Positions 1 through 5,194 of a stretch of 5,194 nucleotides of DNA are shown here, in pieces. This stretch comes from DAIDKA01 sp035943195 (GTDB lineage Bacteria > Pseudomonadota > Gammaproteobacteria > Steroidobacterales > Steroidobacteraceae), in the NCBI GenBank assembly GCA_035943195.1, contig DASZCK010000176.1, forward strand, positions 1 through 5,194. The letters run 5' to 3'. Below the pieces are notes generated by a model. It searched no databases. It saw only the letters and a list, made by a program, of their open reading frames with translations, and was not told where the DNA came from. Made by a program: the position numbers and the translations under genes. The first letter of the stretch is position 1; each line of letters begins with the position of its first letter.

Positions 1-201
1 CGACACCACCACGGCGATGCCCGGACGTACGAGCGCCGGGATCTGATAACACAGAGATTTGCCGCTGCCGGTCGGCATGAGAACCAGTGCATCGCCGCCG
101 CGCGACACATGGTCGATGATTTCACCCTGAGGCTCCCGGAATTGCGGGTAACCGAACACCTCGCGCAGAATGCGCCCGGGACTTGCGGCATCAAAACTCA
201 T
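1..201 (-). CDS. recQ: RecQ-type ATP-dependent DNA helicase, N-terminal fragment (cut by window edge)
   Basis: RecQ helicases are cytoplasmic 3'-5' DNA helicases that act in recombination and replication-fork repair. Only the first 67 codons are present, with no stop before the left edge. Reading from the ATG at 201-199, the protein begins MSFDAASPGRILREVFGYPQ. Residues 16-29 (FGYPQFREPQGEII) match RecQ motif 0, whose adenine-recognition glutamine is Gln25. Residues 42-53 (MPTGSGKSLCYQ) are the Walker A / motif I sequence with the RecQ-typical SLCYQIPAL continuation and Lys48 as the ATP-binding lysine. VVVS at the edge leads into the family's SPL motif Ia. The start fits the usual RecQ N-terminus, although no strong Shine-Dalgarno precedes it. 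The gene is divergent from the membrane-protein gene at 219. The family call is firm. Whether this is the housekeeping RecQ or a shorter RecQ-like paralogue cannot be told from the fragment. Confidence 0.93.
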   Translation of the reverse strand, partial: MSFDAASPGRILREVFGYPQFREPQGEIIDHVSRGGDALVLMPTGSGKSLCYQIPALVRPGIAVVVS

Positions 202-218
202 CGCTGCTGAGAGTGTAC

Positions 219-1289
219 ATGACACGCTACTTCCTCATGCCCTTCCATGCGGCGCCGCTGATCCTGGTGGTGATCCTCACCATTCTGTGGACCTATCTCA
301 TCAAATTGGGCAAGTTCCTCGGCATCCCGGCCGACTTCCTGCTGCTGTCCTGGTTCTTCAAGTACTGCTTCGTCCTGCTGGATGCGGTGGTCGCCGGCCA
401 CAAGGAACTGCCCGTACTGTCCATCGAAATGCTCAATCCAGTCGATGAGCAAAGACCACTGATACAGGCAGTAATCGTGTCACTCGGCTTCATTTCGAGC
501 TGGTGGCTGTACCACTCCGTCGGACCCGTCGCCGGACTCGCGCTCGGAGCGCTGCTGCTGATGGCGCTGCCGGCGAACGTGGCGCTGCTGGCCATCAGCG
601 ACAGTTGGCTGCATGCGCTCTCACCACTGGCGATCGGTCGGATCGTGAAGGGCCTGCGACTGAGATACGTCAGCCTGCTGGTGGTCACCCTGGGTGGCAT
701 GATCCTCGTCGTCACGCTGGCTCTGACCCTGGACTCACTGATGCTGATGCTGGCGCTGTGCCAGCTGTTGTTCATCGCGATGTTCTGTTATGTCGGCGGC
801 GCGGTGTTTGAGAGCCGCGTGGATCTGCAGCTGGCCACCCGCACCTTCGATGAACGCCTCGCCGAGCGTGATGAGCGCCGGCATGCCGAGGACCGCGCCG
901 CCGTTCTGGATCGCACCTATTCGCTGTTGCGCCTGAAGCGCCGCTCCGAGGCCTGGGCCCACCTGGAATCCTGGATGCTGCGGCACTGCCCCGAGGCTCA
1001 CCCCTTCACCGAGTATCACGCCCTGCAGCTGGCCACCTGCGGGTGGGAGGACCCGGTGATTGGCGACAAGGTCACCAACGAGTATCTGGATAAGCTCTTG
1101 GCCAGCGGCGAAACCGGACTTGCGGTGAAGGCGCTTGAGATCCGCCTGGCGTCCAACCCGGATTTTTATCCGCAGGATGCGGCCGTGGCGAAGCGGCTCA
1201 TCGAACTTGCAGACCTGTCGGGCCGCAAGGTCGCGAGCCGGCAGTTACAGGCCCTGGCCAGTAAACGCGAAGCCGGATCAGGCGTTTAA
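219..1289 (+). CDS. Polytopic inner-membrane protein of unknown function with soluble helical C-terminal domain
   Basis: I do not recognise a named family. The 356-residue product has hydrophobic segments at about residues 11-28, 38-58, 83-98, 103-127, 152-172 and 174-197, so four to six membrane passes. From about residue 198 it is a charged, largely helical soluble part. This contains an Arg/Glu-rich stretch (about 208-232) followed by helices rich in Leu and Ala (about 234-350) that could form a TPR-like array; that reading is inference. A DEQRP motif sits at 76-80, just before the third hydrophobic segment. I chose the ATG at 219, preceded by GAGAG at 209-213. An in-frame TTG at 183 would add 12 residues and overlap the recQ start, and has no comparable ribosome site. 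The stop is 27 bases before the lipoprotein start at 1317, so the two are probably co-transcribed. Both halves look intact; coding potential is well supported, function is not. Confidence 0.85.
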   Translation: MTRYFLMPFHAAPLILVVILTILWTYLIKLGKFLGIPADFLLLSWFFKYCFVLLDAVVAGHKELPVLSIEMLNPVDEQRPLIQAVIVSLGFISSWWLYHSVGPVAGLALGALLLMALPANVALLAISDSWLHALSPLAIGRIVKGLRLRYVSLLVVTLGGMILVVTLALTLDSLMLMLALCQLLFIAMFCYVGGAVFESRVDLQLATRTFDERLAERDERRHAEDRAAVLDRTYSLLRLKRRSEAWAHLESWMLRHCPEAHPFTEYHALQLATCGWEDPVIGDKVTNEYLDKLLASGETGLAVKALEIRLASNPDFYPQDAAVAKRLIELADLSGRKVASRQLQALASKREAGSGV

Positions 1290-1306
1290 TGATCTGATGG
1301 AACGAT

Positions 1307-1311
1307 GGAGG
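1307..1311 (+). promoter_or_regulatory. Ribosome binding site fixing the lipoprotein start
   Basis: GGAGG lies 5 bases before the ATG at 1317. The alternative in-frame ATG at 1305 overlaps this motif and would put four extra residues (MEDA), two of them acidic, in front of the lipoprotein signal. The downstream start is therefore preferred. Confidence 0.7.
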
Positions 1312-1316
1312 ATGCC

Positions 1317-1727
1317 ATGTCGATCCTGAGCCGAAGCGTGGCCAGTGTAGCGATGGCTGCCCTGCTGGCCGGGTGCGCAGCCGCCCCGCCGCCTCCCCAG
1401 CCGCCGAGCAAGGACGCGCAGCTGTACCTCAAGTACGCGGGACCGCCCATCGATGACTTCACCTATCTCGGCCGCTACGACGGTTTTCGTACCCTGGGTG
1501 GCCCATACGTGGTCATCTGGACCACTTTCCGGGACGCCTATCTGATCAAGGTGCGGGACCCGTGTATCGAGTTGCCCTTTGCCAACAAGGTGGGCCTGAC
1601 CGCAACGGCACGCACCGTCAATCGCAGATTCGACTTCGTGATCGTGGGGCACGACCACTGCCGCATCGGCACCATCCAGCGCGTCGACTTCCAGGCCATG
1701 AAGGACGCGCACGTCGCCGGCCCATAG
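1317..1727 (+). CDS. Small outer-membrane lipoprotein, DUF6491-like
   Basis: The 136-residue product has a type II signal peptide: MSILSR, a hydrophobic core, and a lipobox LAGC with the lipidated cysteine at residue 20. Ala at the next position, not Asp, suggests sorting to the outer membrane. A short Pro-rich linker (24-30) follows. The mature domain carries IDDFTYLGRYDGF (45-57), a Tyr/Trp-containing strand region, DAYLIKVRDPCIEL (73-86) and HDHCRIGTI (112-120). Cys83 and Cys115 could form a disulfide in the periplasm. The arrangement of ID-F, YL-(K/V)-PC-L and C-I--I elements matches my recollection of DUF6491, a proteobacterial lipoprotein family of unknown function; a profile search would settle this. 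It follows the membrane-protein gene by 27 bases and converges on the molybdenum-hydroxylase operon. No biochemical role can be stated. Confidence 0.85.
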   Translation: MSILSRSVASVAMAALLAGCAAAPPPPQPPSKDAQLYLKYAGPPIDDFTYLGRYDGFRTLGGPYVVIWTTFRDAYLIKVRDPCIELPFANKVGLTATARTVNRRFDFVIVGHDHCRIGTIQRVDFQAMKDAHVAGP

Positions 1728-1746
1728 ACACCATAAAAGCGCCGCT

Positions 1747-4038
1747 TCAGGTCTTGAGCAGCGCCGGGTCGATGGGCAGATGCCGGATGCGTTTGCCGGT
1801 GGCCGCGAAGATGGCATTGCACAGCGCCGGAACCACCGGCGGCAGTGCCGGCTCTCCCAGGCCCGTGGGCGAGAACGGCGTCGGCTTGAAGTGCACCTCG
1901 ACATCCGGTGCCTGGTACATGCGCATCAGGGGGTATTCCGGGAAGGTCTGGGCGACCCGCCCCCGGTCGATGGTGATCTTCTGGGCCAATGCCTGGCTGA
2001 TGCCATCAATCGCCGCGCCCTCACATTGATTGAGCGCGCCGGTCGGATTGATGATGGTGCTGCCCACATCGCCCACGATCCACACCTTGTCGGCCTTCAC
2101 GTTGCCATCTGACGGATTGACCGTGACCTGCACGACTTCGGCGAAGTAGCCAAGGTGGCTGTAGTAGAAAGCCACGCCCATGCCGGTGCCCGCCGGTAAC
2201 TGGCGCTTACCCCAGCCGGATTTCTCGCGGACCATTTCCAGCACGCCTTGCGCACGCTTGCCGCTGAAGGGCGCCCCGAAGTTGCCAAAGCCACCACCGC
2301 GCGGCGGACCCTTGGACGGCGGCGCCGGCGGAGGCGGCGCGGCGCGCTCCTCCGCGTACAAATCGATCAGGTTCTGCAACGGATCCTTGCCGGCCGCATG
2401 CGCCACTTCGTCGAGGAACGACTGGAACACGAACGCGTGCACGTTGCTGCCCGGCGCGCGCATCGGTCCAGTGGGCACGCCCAGCTGCTGGGTGGACGTG
2501 GCGAGTTCCAGGTTCTTCACGTACTTCGCGGGAAACTCCGTCGCGCCCAGATCAGCGCTGTTGGAGGGCCTGGCCCCGTTGGCAAAGCCGATGTAGTGAT
2601 CGGTGAAGGCGATCAGCTGCCCCTGGGCGTCCAGACCGGCCTTGAAGAAATGAAAGCCACCCGGACGGTAGAACTCATGCTGTAGGTCCTGGTTGCGGGT
2701 CGCGATCACTTTCACCGGCTCGCCCTGCAGCTTGGAGATCGTGGCCGCCTCGACCATGAACTCACTGGACAGACGCCGGCCGAAGCCACCGCCGCTGCGG
2801 GTGATGTGCACCGTCACCGCATCCTCGGGAATGCCCAGGGTCTTGGCGATCATGGTCTTGCCGGCGCCAGGATTCTGGGTCGGGGACCAGATTTCCACCT
2901 TGCCGTCCACGTAGGAAGCCGTGGAGTTCATCGGTTCAAGCGGCGAGTGCGCCACGAACGGATAGGAGTAGGCGGCTTCCACCACCTTCGCGGCACCGGC
3001 CAGCGCCGTCTTGGCGTCGCCGTCGCTATGGATCACCTTGTGCGGGGTCTGGGTGGACAGCTCCTGTGCCTTCGCGGCGTAGCCGGCAGAACTCTGGCTG
3101 GCCACGGGACCTTCGTCCCAGACTACCTTCAGAGTCTCCAGCGCCTTGTTGGCCTGCCACCAGCTGCTGGCGACAATGGCGACCCCGCTCATCTGACCCA
3201 TGGCCATGCCATCCGGCAATCCGGTCGGGCCCTCGGGGTTGATGACAAATACATTGAGAATGCCCGGCCGCGCCTTGACCTCATCGACATTGGCGCTGAC
3301 CACCTTGCCACCGAACACCGGACACTTCTGGAACACGGCGTAGCGCAGTCCCGGCACTTCGACGTCAATACCGAACAGCGGTTGGCCGGTGACGATCTTG
3401 GGACTGTCGATGCCACCGATGGACTTGCCCACGATCGAATAGTTGCTCGAGGTCTTGAGCACGAGTGTCTTGAGGTCAGGCGGTACCACCTTGGCCGCCT
3501 TGGCCGCGAGCTGCCCGTAAGTCAACGTGCGGCCATCCTTGGCCATCACCTTGCCGGCGGAGGTTGTGATGTCCGATTCGGGCACACGCCAGGTCAAGGC
3601 CGCGGCGCTGATCAGCATGGCGCGAGCGGCCGCACCGGCGCGCCGCAGCGGCTCCCAGTTCATGGGCGTGGCGAAGCTGCCGCCGGCGAACTGCGCGCCG
3701 TACAGCTTTGGATCCAGTGGCGCCTGAACGATATGCACCGTGTTCCAGTCGGCGTCCATTTCCTCCGCAACGATCATCGGCAGCGACGTCTTGACGCCCT
3801 GCCCGATCTCCGGGACCTTGGACATGATGGTGATGGTGTTGTCCGGCGAAATCGTCACGTACGCATTGATCTCAGCGTCGTGCGCGGGATGTTCGGCGCT
3901 GTTGGCGGCGCGCGCGGTCAAGGCCGCATCAGCCTGTTCCGGAATGCTCAGAGCAAGCAGCATGCCGCCGCCGGCAGCGGCGCTGACCGTCAGAAAGGCG
4001 CGGCGCGAGACGGCCTCAACTGCAACTGGGGTTGACAT
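1747..4038 (-). CDS. Xanthine dehydrogenase-family molybdopterin-binding large subunit, IorB-like, Tat-exported
   Basis: This is the catalytic subunit of a molybdenum hydroxylase, which inserts water-derived oxygen into an N-heteroaromatic or aldehyde substrate; the actual substrate is unknown. The 763 residues are typical in length for IorB-type subunits. A Tat signal sits at the N-terminus: SRRAFL at 11-16, then a Gly/Ala/Leu core to about 38. Cofactor-contact motifs are EIGQGVKT (77-84), RSGGGFGRR (414-422) and GPMRAPGS (524-531). Near the C-terminus is GLGEP (726-730), with Glu729 as the expected catalytic base. The GQG motif precedes GGGFG, the reverse of classical xanthine dehydrogenases and the order I expect for IorB. 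A Pro/Gly-rich stretch (about 567-594) looks inserted before RAQGVLEMVREKSGW. I chose the ATG at 4038, two bases after the small-subunit stop, because of its strong ribosome site; longer in-frame openings run into the upstream gene. No maturation factor (XdhC/CoxF type) or cytochrome gene is visible. Confidence 0.95.
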   Translation of the reverse strand: MSTPVAVEAVSRRAFLTVSAAAGGGMLLALSIPEQADAALTARAANSAEHPAHDAEINAYVTISPDNTITIMSKVPEIGQGVKTSLPMIVAEEMDADWNTVHIVQAPLDPKLYGAQFAGGSFATPMNWEPLRRAGAAARAMLISAAALTWRVPESDITTSAGKVMAKDGRTLTYGQLAAKAAKVVPPDLKTLVLKTSSNYSIVGKSIGGIDSPKIVTGQPLFGIDVEVPGLRYAVFQKCPVFGGKVVSANVDEVKARPGILNVFVINPEGPTGLPDGMAMGQMSGVAIVASSWWQANKALETLKVVWDEGPVASQSSAGYAAKAQELSTQTPHKVIHSDGDAKTALAGAAKVVEAAYSYPFVAHSPLEPMNSTASYVDGKVEIWSPTQNPGAGKTMIAKTLGIPEDAVTVHITRSGGGFGRRLSSEFMVEAATISKLQGEPVKVIATRNQDLQHEFYRPGGFHFFKAGLDAQGQLIAFTDHYIGFANGARPSNSADLGATEFPAKYVKNLELATSTQQLGVPTGPMRAPGSNVHAFVFQSFLDEVAHAAGKDPLQNLIDLYAEERAAPPPPAPPSKGPPRGGGFGNFGAPFSGKRAQGVLEMVREKSGWGKRQLPAGTGMGVAFYYSHLGYFAEVVQVTVNPSDGNVKADKVWIVGDVGSTIINPTGALNQCEGAAIDGISQALAQKITIDRGRVAQTFPEYPLMRMYQAPDVEVHFKPTPFSPTGLGEPALPPVVPALCNAIFAATGKRIRHLPIDPALLKT

Positions 4039-4040
4039 GA

Positions 4041-4520
4041 TCAAACCTCCCGCGAATCGGTGGTGGGGAGCCCTGCGGCCAGCTTGACGGCCGCGCGAAT
4101 GCGCTTGTAGGTGCCGCAGCGACATAGGTTGCCGGTCATCGCATCGTCGATGTCCTTGTCGGTGGGCTTGTTGTTGGCGGTCAGGAGCGCCGTGGCCGAC
4201 ATGATCTGGCCCGCCTGGCAGTATCCGCACTGGATGACATCAACTTTGAGCCAGGCGTCCTGGACGCGTTTTCCGGTCTCGCTGGCACCGACGCCTTCAA
4301 TCGTGGTGATCTGCGCCGTTCCGACCGCGCTGATCGGCGTGATGCAGGAGCGGGTGGCCGAGCCGTTGATGTGCACGGTGCAACAGCCGCACAGGCCCAT
4401 GCCGCAGCCGAACTTGGCGCCCTTCAGATCCAGCGTGTCCCGCAGCACCCATAGCAGTGGCGTGTCGCCTTCGACGTCCACCGTGTGCGATGTGCCGTTC
4501 ACTTTGATTGTGTAGCTCAT
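4041..4520 (-). CDS. [2Fe-2S] small subunit of molybdenum hydroxylase, IorA-like
   Basis: This is the electron-transfer subunit that passes electrons from the molybdenum centre of the large subunit through two [2Fe-2S] clusters. It has 159 residues, the usual size. An N-terminal plant-ferredoxin-type domain carries Cys39, Cys44, Cys47 and Cys59 (GCGMGLCGCC, then RSC). The C-terminal four-helix domain carries Cys98, Cys101, Cys133 and Cys135 (QCGYCQAGQ and NLCRCGTY). Cys46 is an extra cysteine where many homologues have alanine. There is no signal peptide, so the protein most likely reaches the periplasm by riding with the Tat-tagged large subunit (inference). I chose the ATG at 4520, preceded 7 bases upstream by AGGA (4528-4531), because MSYTIKVNG matches the usual start of the family. 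An upstream in-frame start at 4565 would add 15 residues unlike the family. It is the first gene of the pair. Confidence 0.95.
   Translation of the reverse strand: MSYTIKVNGTSHTVDVEGDTPLLWVLRDTLDLKGAKFGCGMGLCGCCTVHINGSATRSCITPISAVGTAQITTIEGVGASETGKRVQDAWLKVDVIQCGYCQAGQIMSATALLTANNKPTDKDIDDAMTGNLCRCGTYKRIRAAVKLAAGLPTTDSREV
4046..4050 (-). promoter_or_regulatory. Ribosome binding site of the large-subunit gene, inside the small-subunit gene end
   Basis: On the minus strand GGAGG lies 7 bases before the ATG at 4038-4036, within the last codons of the small-subunit gene. It fixes the start of the large subunit and, with the 2-base gap between the genes, points to translational coupling of the two subunits. 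Confidence 0.8.
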
Positions 4521-4611
4521 TGGTGTATCCTGCAGTTGCGCTGTATTTCCACGTGCATAACGCACTCCCGTTTGCTACGGGTGAACCAACAGCAATCGTA
4601 CTACACCTGCT

Positions 4612-4634
4612 CATCGCAATAACGCGTTGCGATG
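4612..4634. promoter_or_regulatory. Perfect 23-bp inverted repeat, candidate operator of the hydroxylase operon
   Basis: CATCGCAA (4612-4619) and TTGCGATG (4627-4634) are exact inverted copies around the 7-base spacer TAACGCG. The spacer overlaps a smaller palindrome, AACGCGTT (4621-4628). The centre lies about 103 bases before the small-subunit start, a plausible place for a dimeric regulator such as a TetR or LysR type. No T-run follows on either strand, so it is not an intrinsic terminator. The repeat is read directly; the operator role is inference. Confidence 0.5.
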
Positions 4635-4858
4635 TTAAAGCCGGCGTGCCCGCATAGCTTTTCCCTCTGCAGCCTGCACCTTCCCCTTCCGGTCGCGCGC
4701 AACGACATCTCTGATGCTGACATCGCTGCGTCTGGGCCGCTGCCTCGCTCACCCAAGCCACCGGCCCACTTCCGCGATCGTTAGGCCGCCGTGAGGCTTT
4801 GCGGCGTTGCATCGACGCATCAATTGGTCCGGTAGACCTTCGCCGCACCCACAATTTC

Positions 4859-4873
4859 GCACCACAATGGTGC
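4859..4873. promoter_or_regulatory. NtrC-type enhancer site (perfect palindrome)
   Basis: GCACCA (4859-4864), spacer CAA, TGGTGC (4868-4873) is a perfect palindrome. It has the same form as the NtrC sites of enteric glnA (GCACCA-N3-TGGTGC). Its centre at 4866 lies about 129 bases before the start point predicted from the sigma-54 promoter at 4969-4984. That is the range where NtrC enhancers act by DNA looping. The combination is stronger evidence than either site alone. I see no good second NtrC site beside it. Confidence 0.75.
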
Positions 4874-4968
4874 CCGGGGCAGGGGGAGCTGTTTCATTCC
4901 AGTGCGTTCCAGCTGATCGGCAGCGGGATATCGGATGTAACTGGCTGTAATTCAATGCGAAGTGTATT

Positions 4969-4984
4969 TGGCATACGGATTGCA
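4969..4984 (+). promoter_or_regulatory. Sigma-54 (RpoN) -24/-12 promoter
   Basis: TGGCATACGGATTGCA fits the sigma-54 consensus TGGCAYR-N4-TTGCW at every defined position, with exactly 10 bases between the GG (4970-4971) and GC (4982-4983) cores. The base before it is T, also preferred. Transcription would begin about 12 bases downstream, near 4995, giving a leader of about 61 bases to the ATG at 5056. It points toward the exported-protein gene. Confidence 0.8.
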
Positions 4985-5055
4985 CCCGTCGCGCATCGCA
5001 CCGAAATTTGGGTATCCGTGCTGCTTTCGTTTCTTTTACGAGGACCACGACCATC

Positions 5056-5194
5056 ATGCGAAAAACCACTCGCGCTCTCACGTCTGCCGCTATCGTTGCG
5101 ATCGCGCCACAAGTGCTGCTGGCCGCTGACGCGCCTGCCGCACCGGCTGCGCCGGCAGTTCCCGGACTGTCCGACCTGCTGACCAGCTGGGGAC
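5056..5194 (+). CDS. Exported protein, probable outer-membrane porin, N-terminal fragment (cut by window edge)
   Basis: Only 46 codons are present. The N-terminus is a Sec signal peptide: MRKTTR, a hydrophobic stretch to Leu22, and likely cleavage after Ala24 (LLAA before DAP). An Ala/Pro-rich spacer (26-36) follows, then GLSDLLTSWG at 37-46. Short Ala/Pro linkers leading to a (T/S)-(L)-x-D-x-L-x-x-(S/W)-G turn are what I would expect before the first strand of OmpL-like beta-barrel porins (BBP2 type). This is recollection, and the fragment is too short to confirm it. GAGGA at 5040-5044 lies 11 bases before the ATG, a somewhat long spacing. An overlapping frame (4799-5182) has no signal or recognisable content and crosses the promoter. 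The gene is preceded by a sigma-54 promoter and an NtrC-type site, so nitrogen limitation probably induces it. Export is well supported; porin identity is moderate. Confidence 0.75.
   Translation, partial: MRKTTRALTSAAIVAIAPQVLLAADAPAAPAAPAVPGLSDLLTSWG

Larger units (their letters stand above)
4521..5055. other. Gene-free divergent intergenic region of 535 bases
   Basis: No open frame here gives a recognisable protein. On the hydroxylase side it holds a perfect 8+8 inverted repeat (4612-4634). It also has a smaller hairpin, CCCGT (4567-4571) with ACGGG (4577-4581) around a 5-base loop, in the presumed leader. In the middle, 4640-4850 shows only a pyrimidine-rich stretch near 4660-4690 and two copies of GACATC (4704-4709, 4719-4724); I can assign them no role. 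On the right are the NtrC-type palindrome and the sigma-54 promoter. I could not find a convincing sigma-70 promoter for the hydroxylase operon. No tRNA or obvious small RNA is seen. Confidence 0.7.

Noticed and set aside
1737..1747. Short hairpin AAGC-GCC-GCTT between the convergent genes, with TTTT on the minus-strand side
   Set aside because: A 4-bp stem is too weak to call an intrinsic terminator, although the 19-base gap would be a natural place for one.
2806..4035. A 409-codon open frame on the plus strand across the large-subunit gene
   Set aside because: It is antisense to a clearly real gene. Its protein is rich in Arg, Gly and His with no recognisable domain, as expected from the high-GC third-position pattern of the true gene.
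4574..4588. A sigma-54-like GG-N10-GC on the minus strand pointing at the hydroxylase operon (TGGTTCACCCGTAGC)
   Set aside because: Only the GG and GC cores, with a few other positions, agree. The conserved CA after TGG is replaced by TT and the T before GC by A. Such a minimal match is expected by chance.
4704..4724. Two copies of GACATC with an intervening GATG, giving overlapping short inverted repeats
   Set aside because: Six-base units at this GC content recur by chance and nothing nearby ties them to a promoter.
4785..4805. GCCGC and GCGGC arms around a loop of about 11 bases
   Set aside because: Five-base GC-only arms are common in this DNA, and no T-run or gene end is nearby.
4749..5081. 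A 110-codon minus-strand frame in the intergenic region
   Set aside because: Its composition is not protein-like for a known family. It runs through the NtrC and sigma-54 sites and has no convincing ribosome site.
4799..5182. A 127-codon plus-strand frame spanning the intergenic region and the porin start
   Set aside because: It crosses the sigma-54 promoter, shows no domain and is in a different frame from the signal-peptide gene at 5056.

Overview
The window looks like chromosomal DNA of a GC-rich Gammaproteobacterium, perhaps of the Lysobacterales/Nevskiales/Steroidobacter type. The grounds are high GC, proteobacterial promoter architecture and protein character; the lineage is inference. 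There are six protein genes, the two at the edges incomplete. I see no RNA gene, mobile element or CRISPR array.

Layout, left to right. (1) At 1-201 on the minus strand is the N-terminal end of a RecQ-type DNA helicase, running off the left edge. (2) Only 17 bases away and divergent from it, a probable two-gene plus-strand unit starts. It has a polytopic membrane protein of unknown function with a soluble helical C-terminal part (219-1289), then a small lipoprotein resembling the DUF6491 family (1317-1727). (3) Converging on these across 19 bases is a minus-strand operon for a two-subunit molybdenum hydroxylase of the isoquinoline 1-oxidoreductase (IorAB) type. The [2Fe-2S] small subunit (4041-4520) is transcribed first, then the Tat-exported molybdopterin-binding large subunit (1747-4038). 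(4) A 535-base gene-free region (4521-5055) follows. It holds a perfect 23-bp inverted repeat on the hydroxylase side. On the other side are an NtrC-type palindrome and a full-consensus sigma-54 -24/-12 promoter pointing rightward. (5) At 5056, running off the right edge, begins an exported protein with a signal peptide and Ala/Pro-rich N-terminus, most likely an outer-membrane porin.

How the parts may work together: the small subunit should carry electrons from the molybdenum cofactor of the large subunit through two [2Fe-2S] clusters to an acceptor not encoded here. The pair is probably folded in the cytoplasm and exported together by the Tat signal on the large subunit. The rightmost gene appears to be under nitrogen control (NtrC plus sigma-54), so the protein may serve uptake of a nitrogen source. 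That regulatory module is the most notable thing in the window. No clearly undescribed system is visible.
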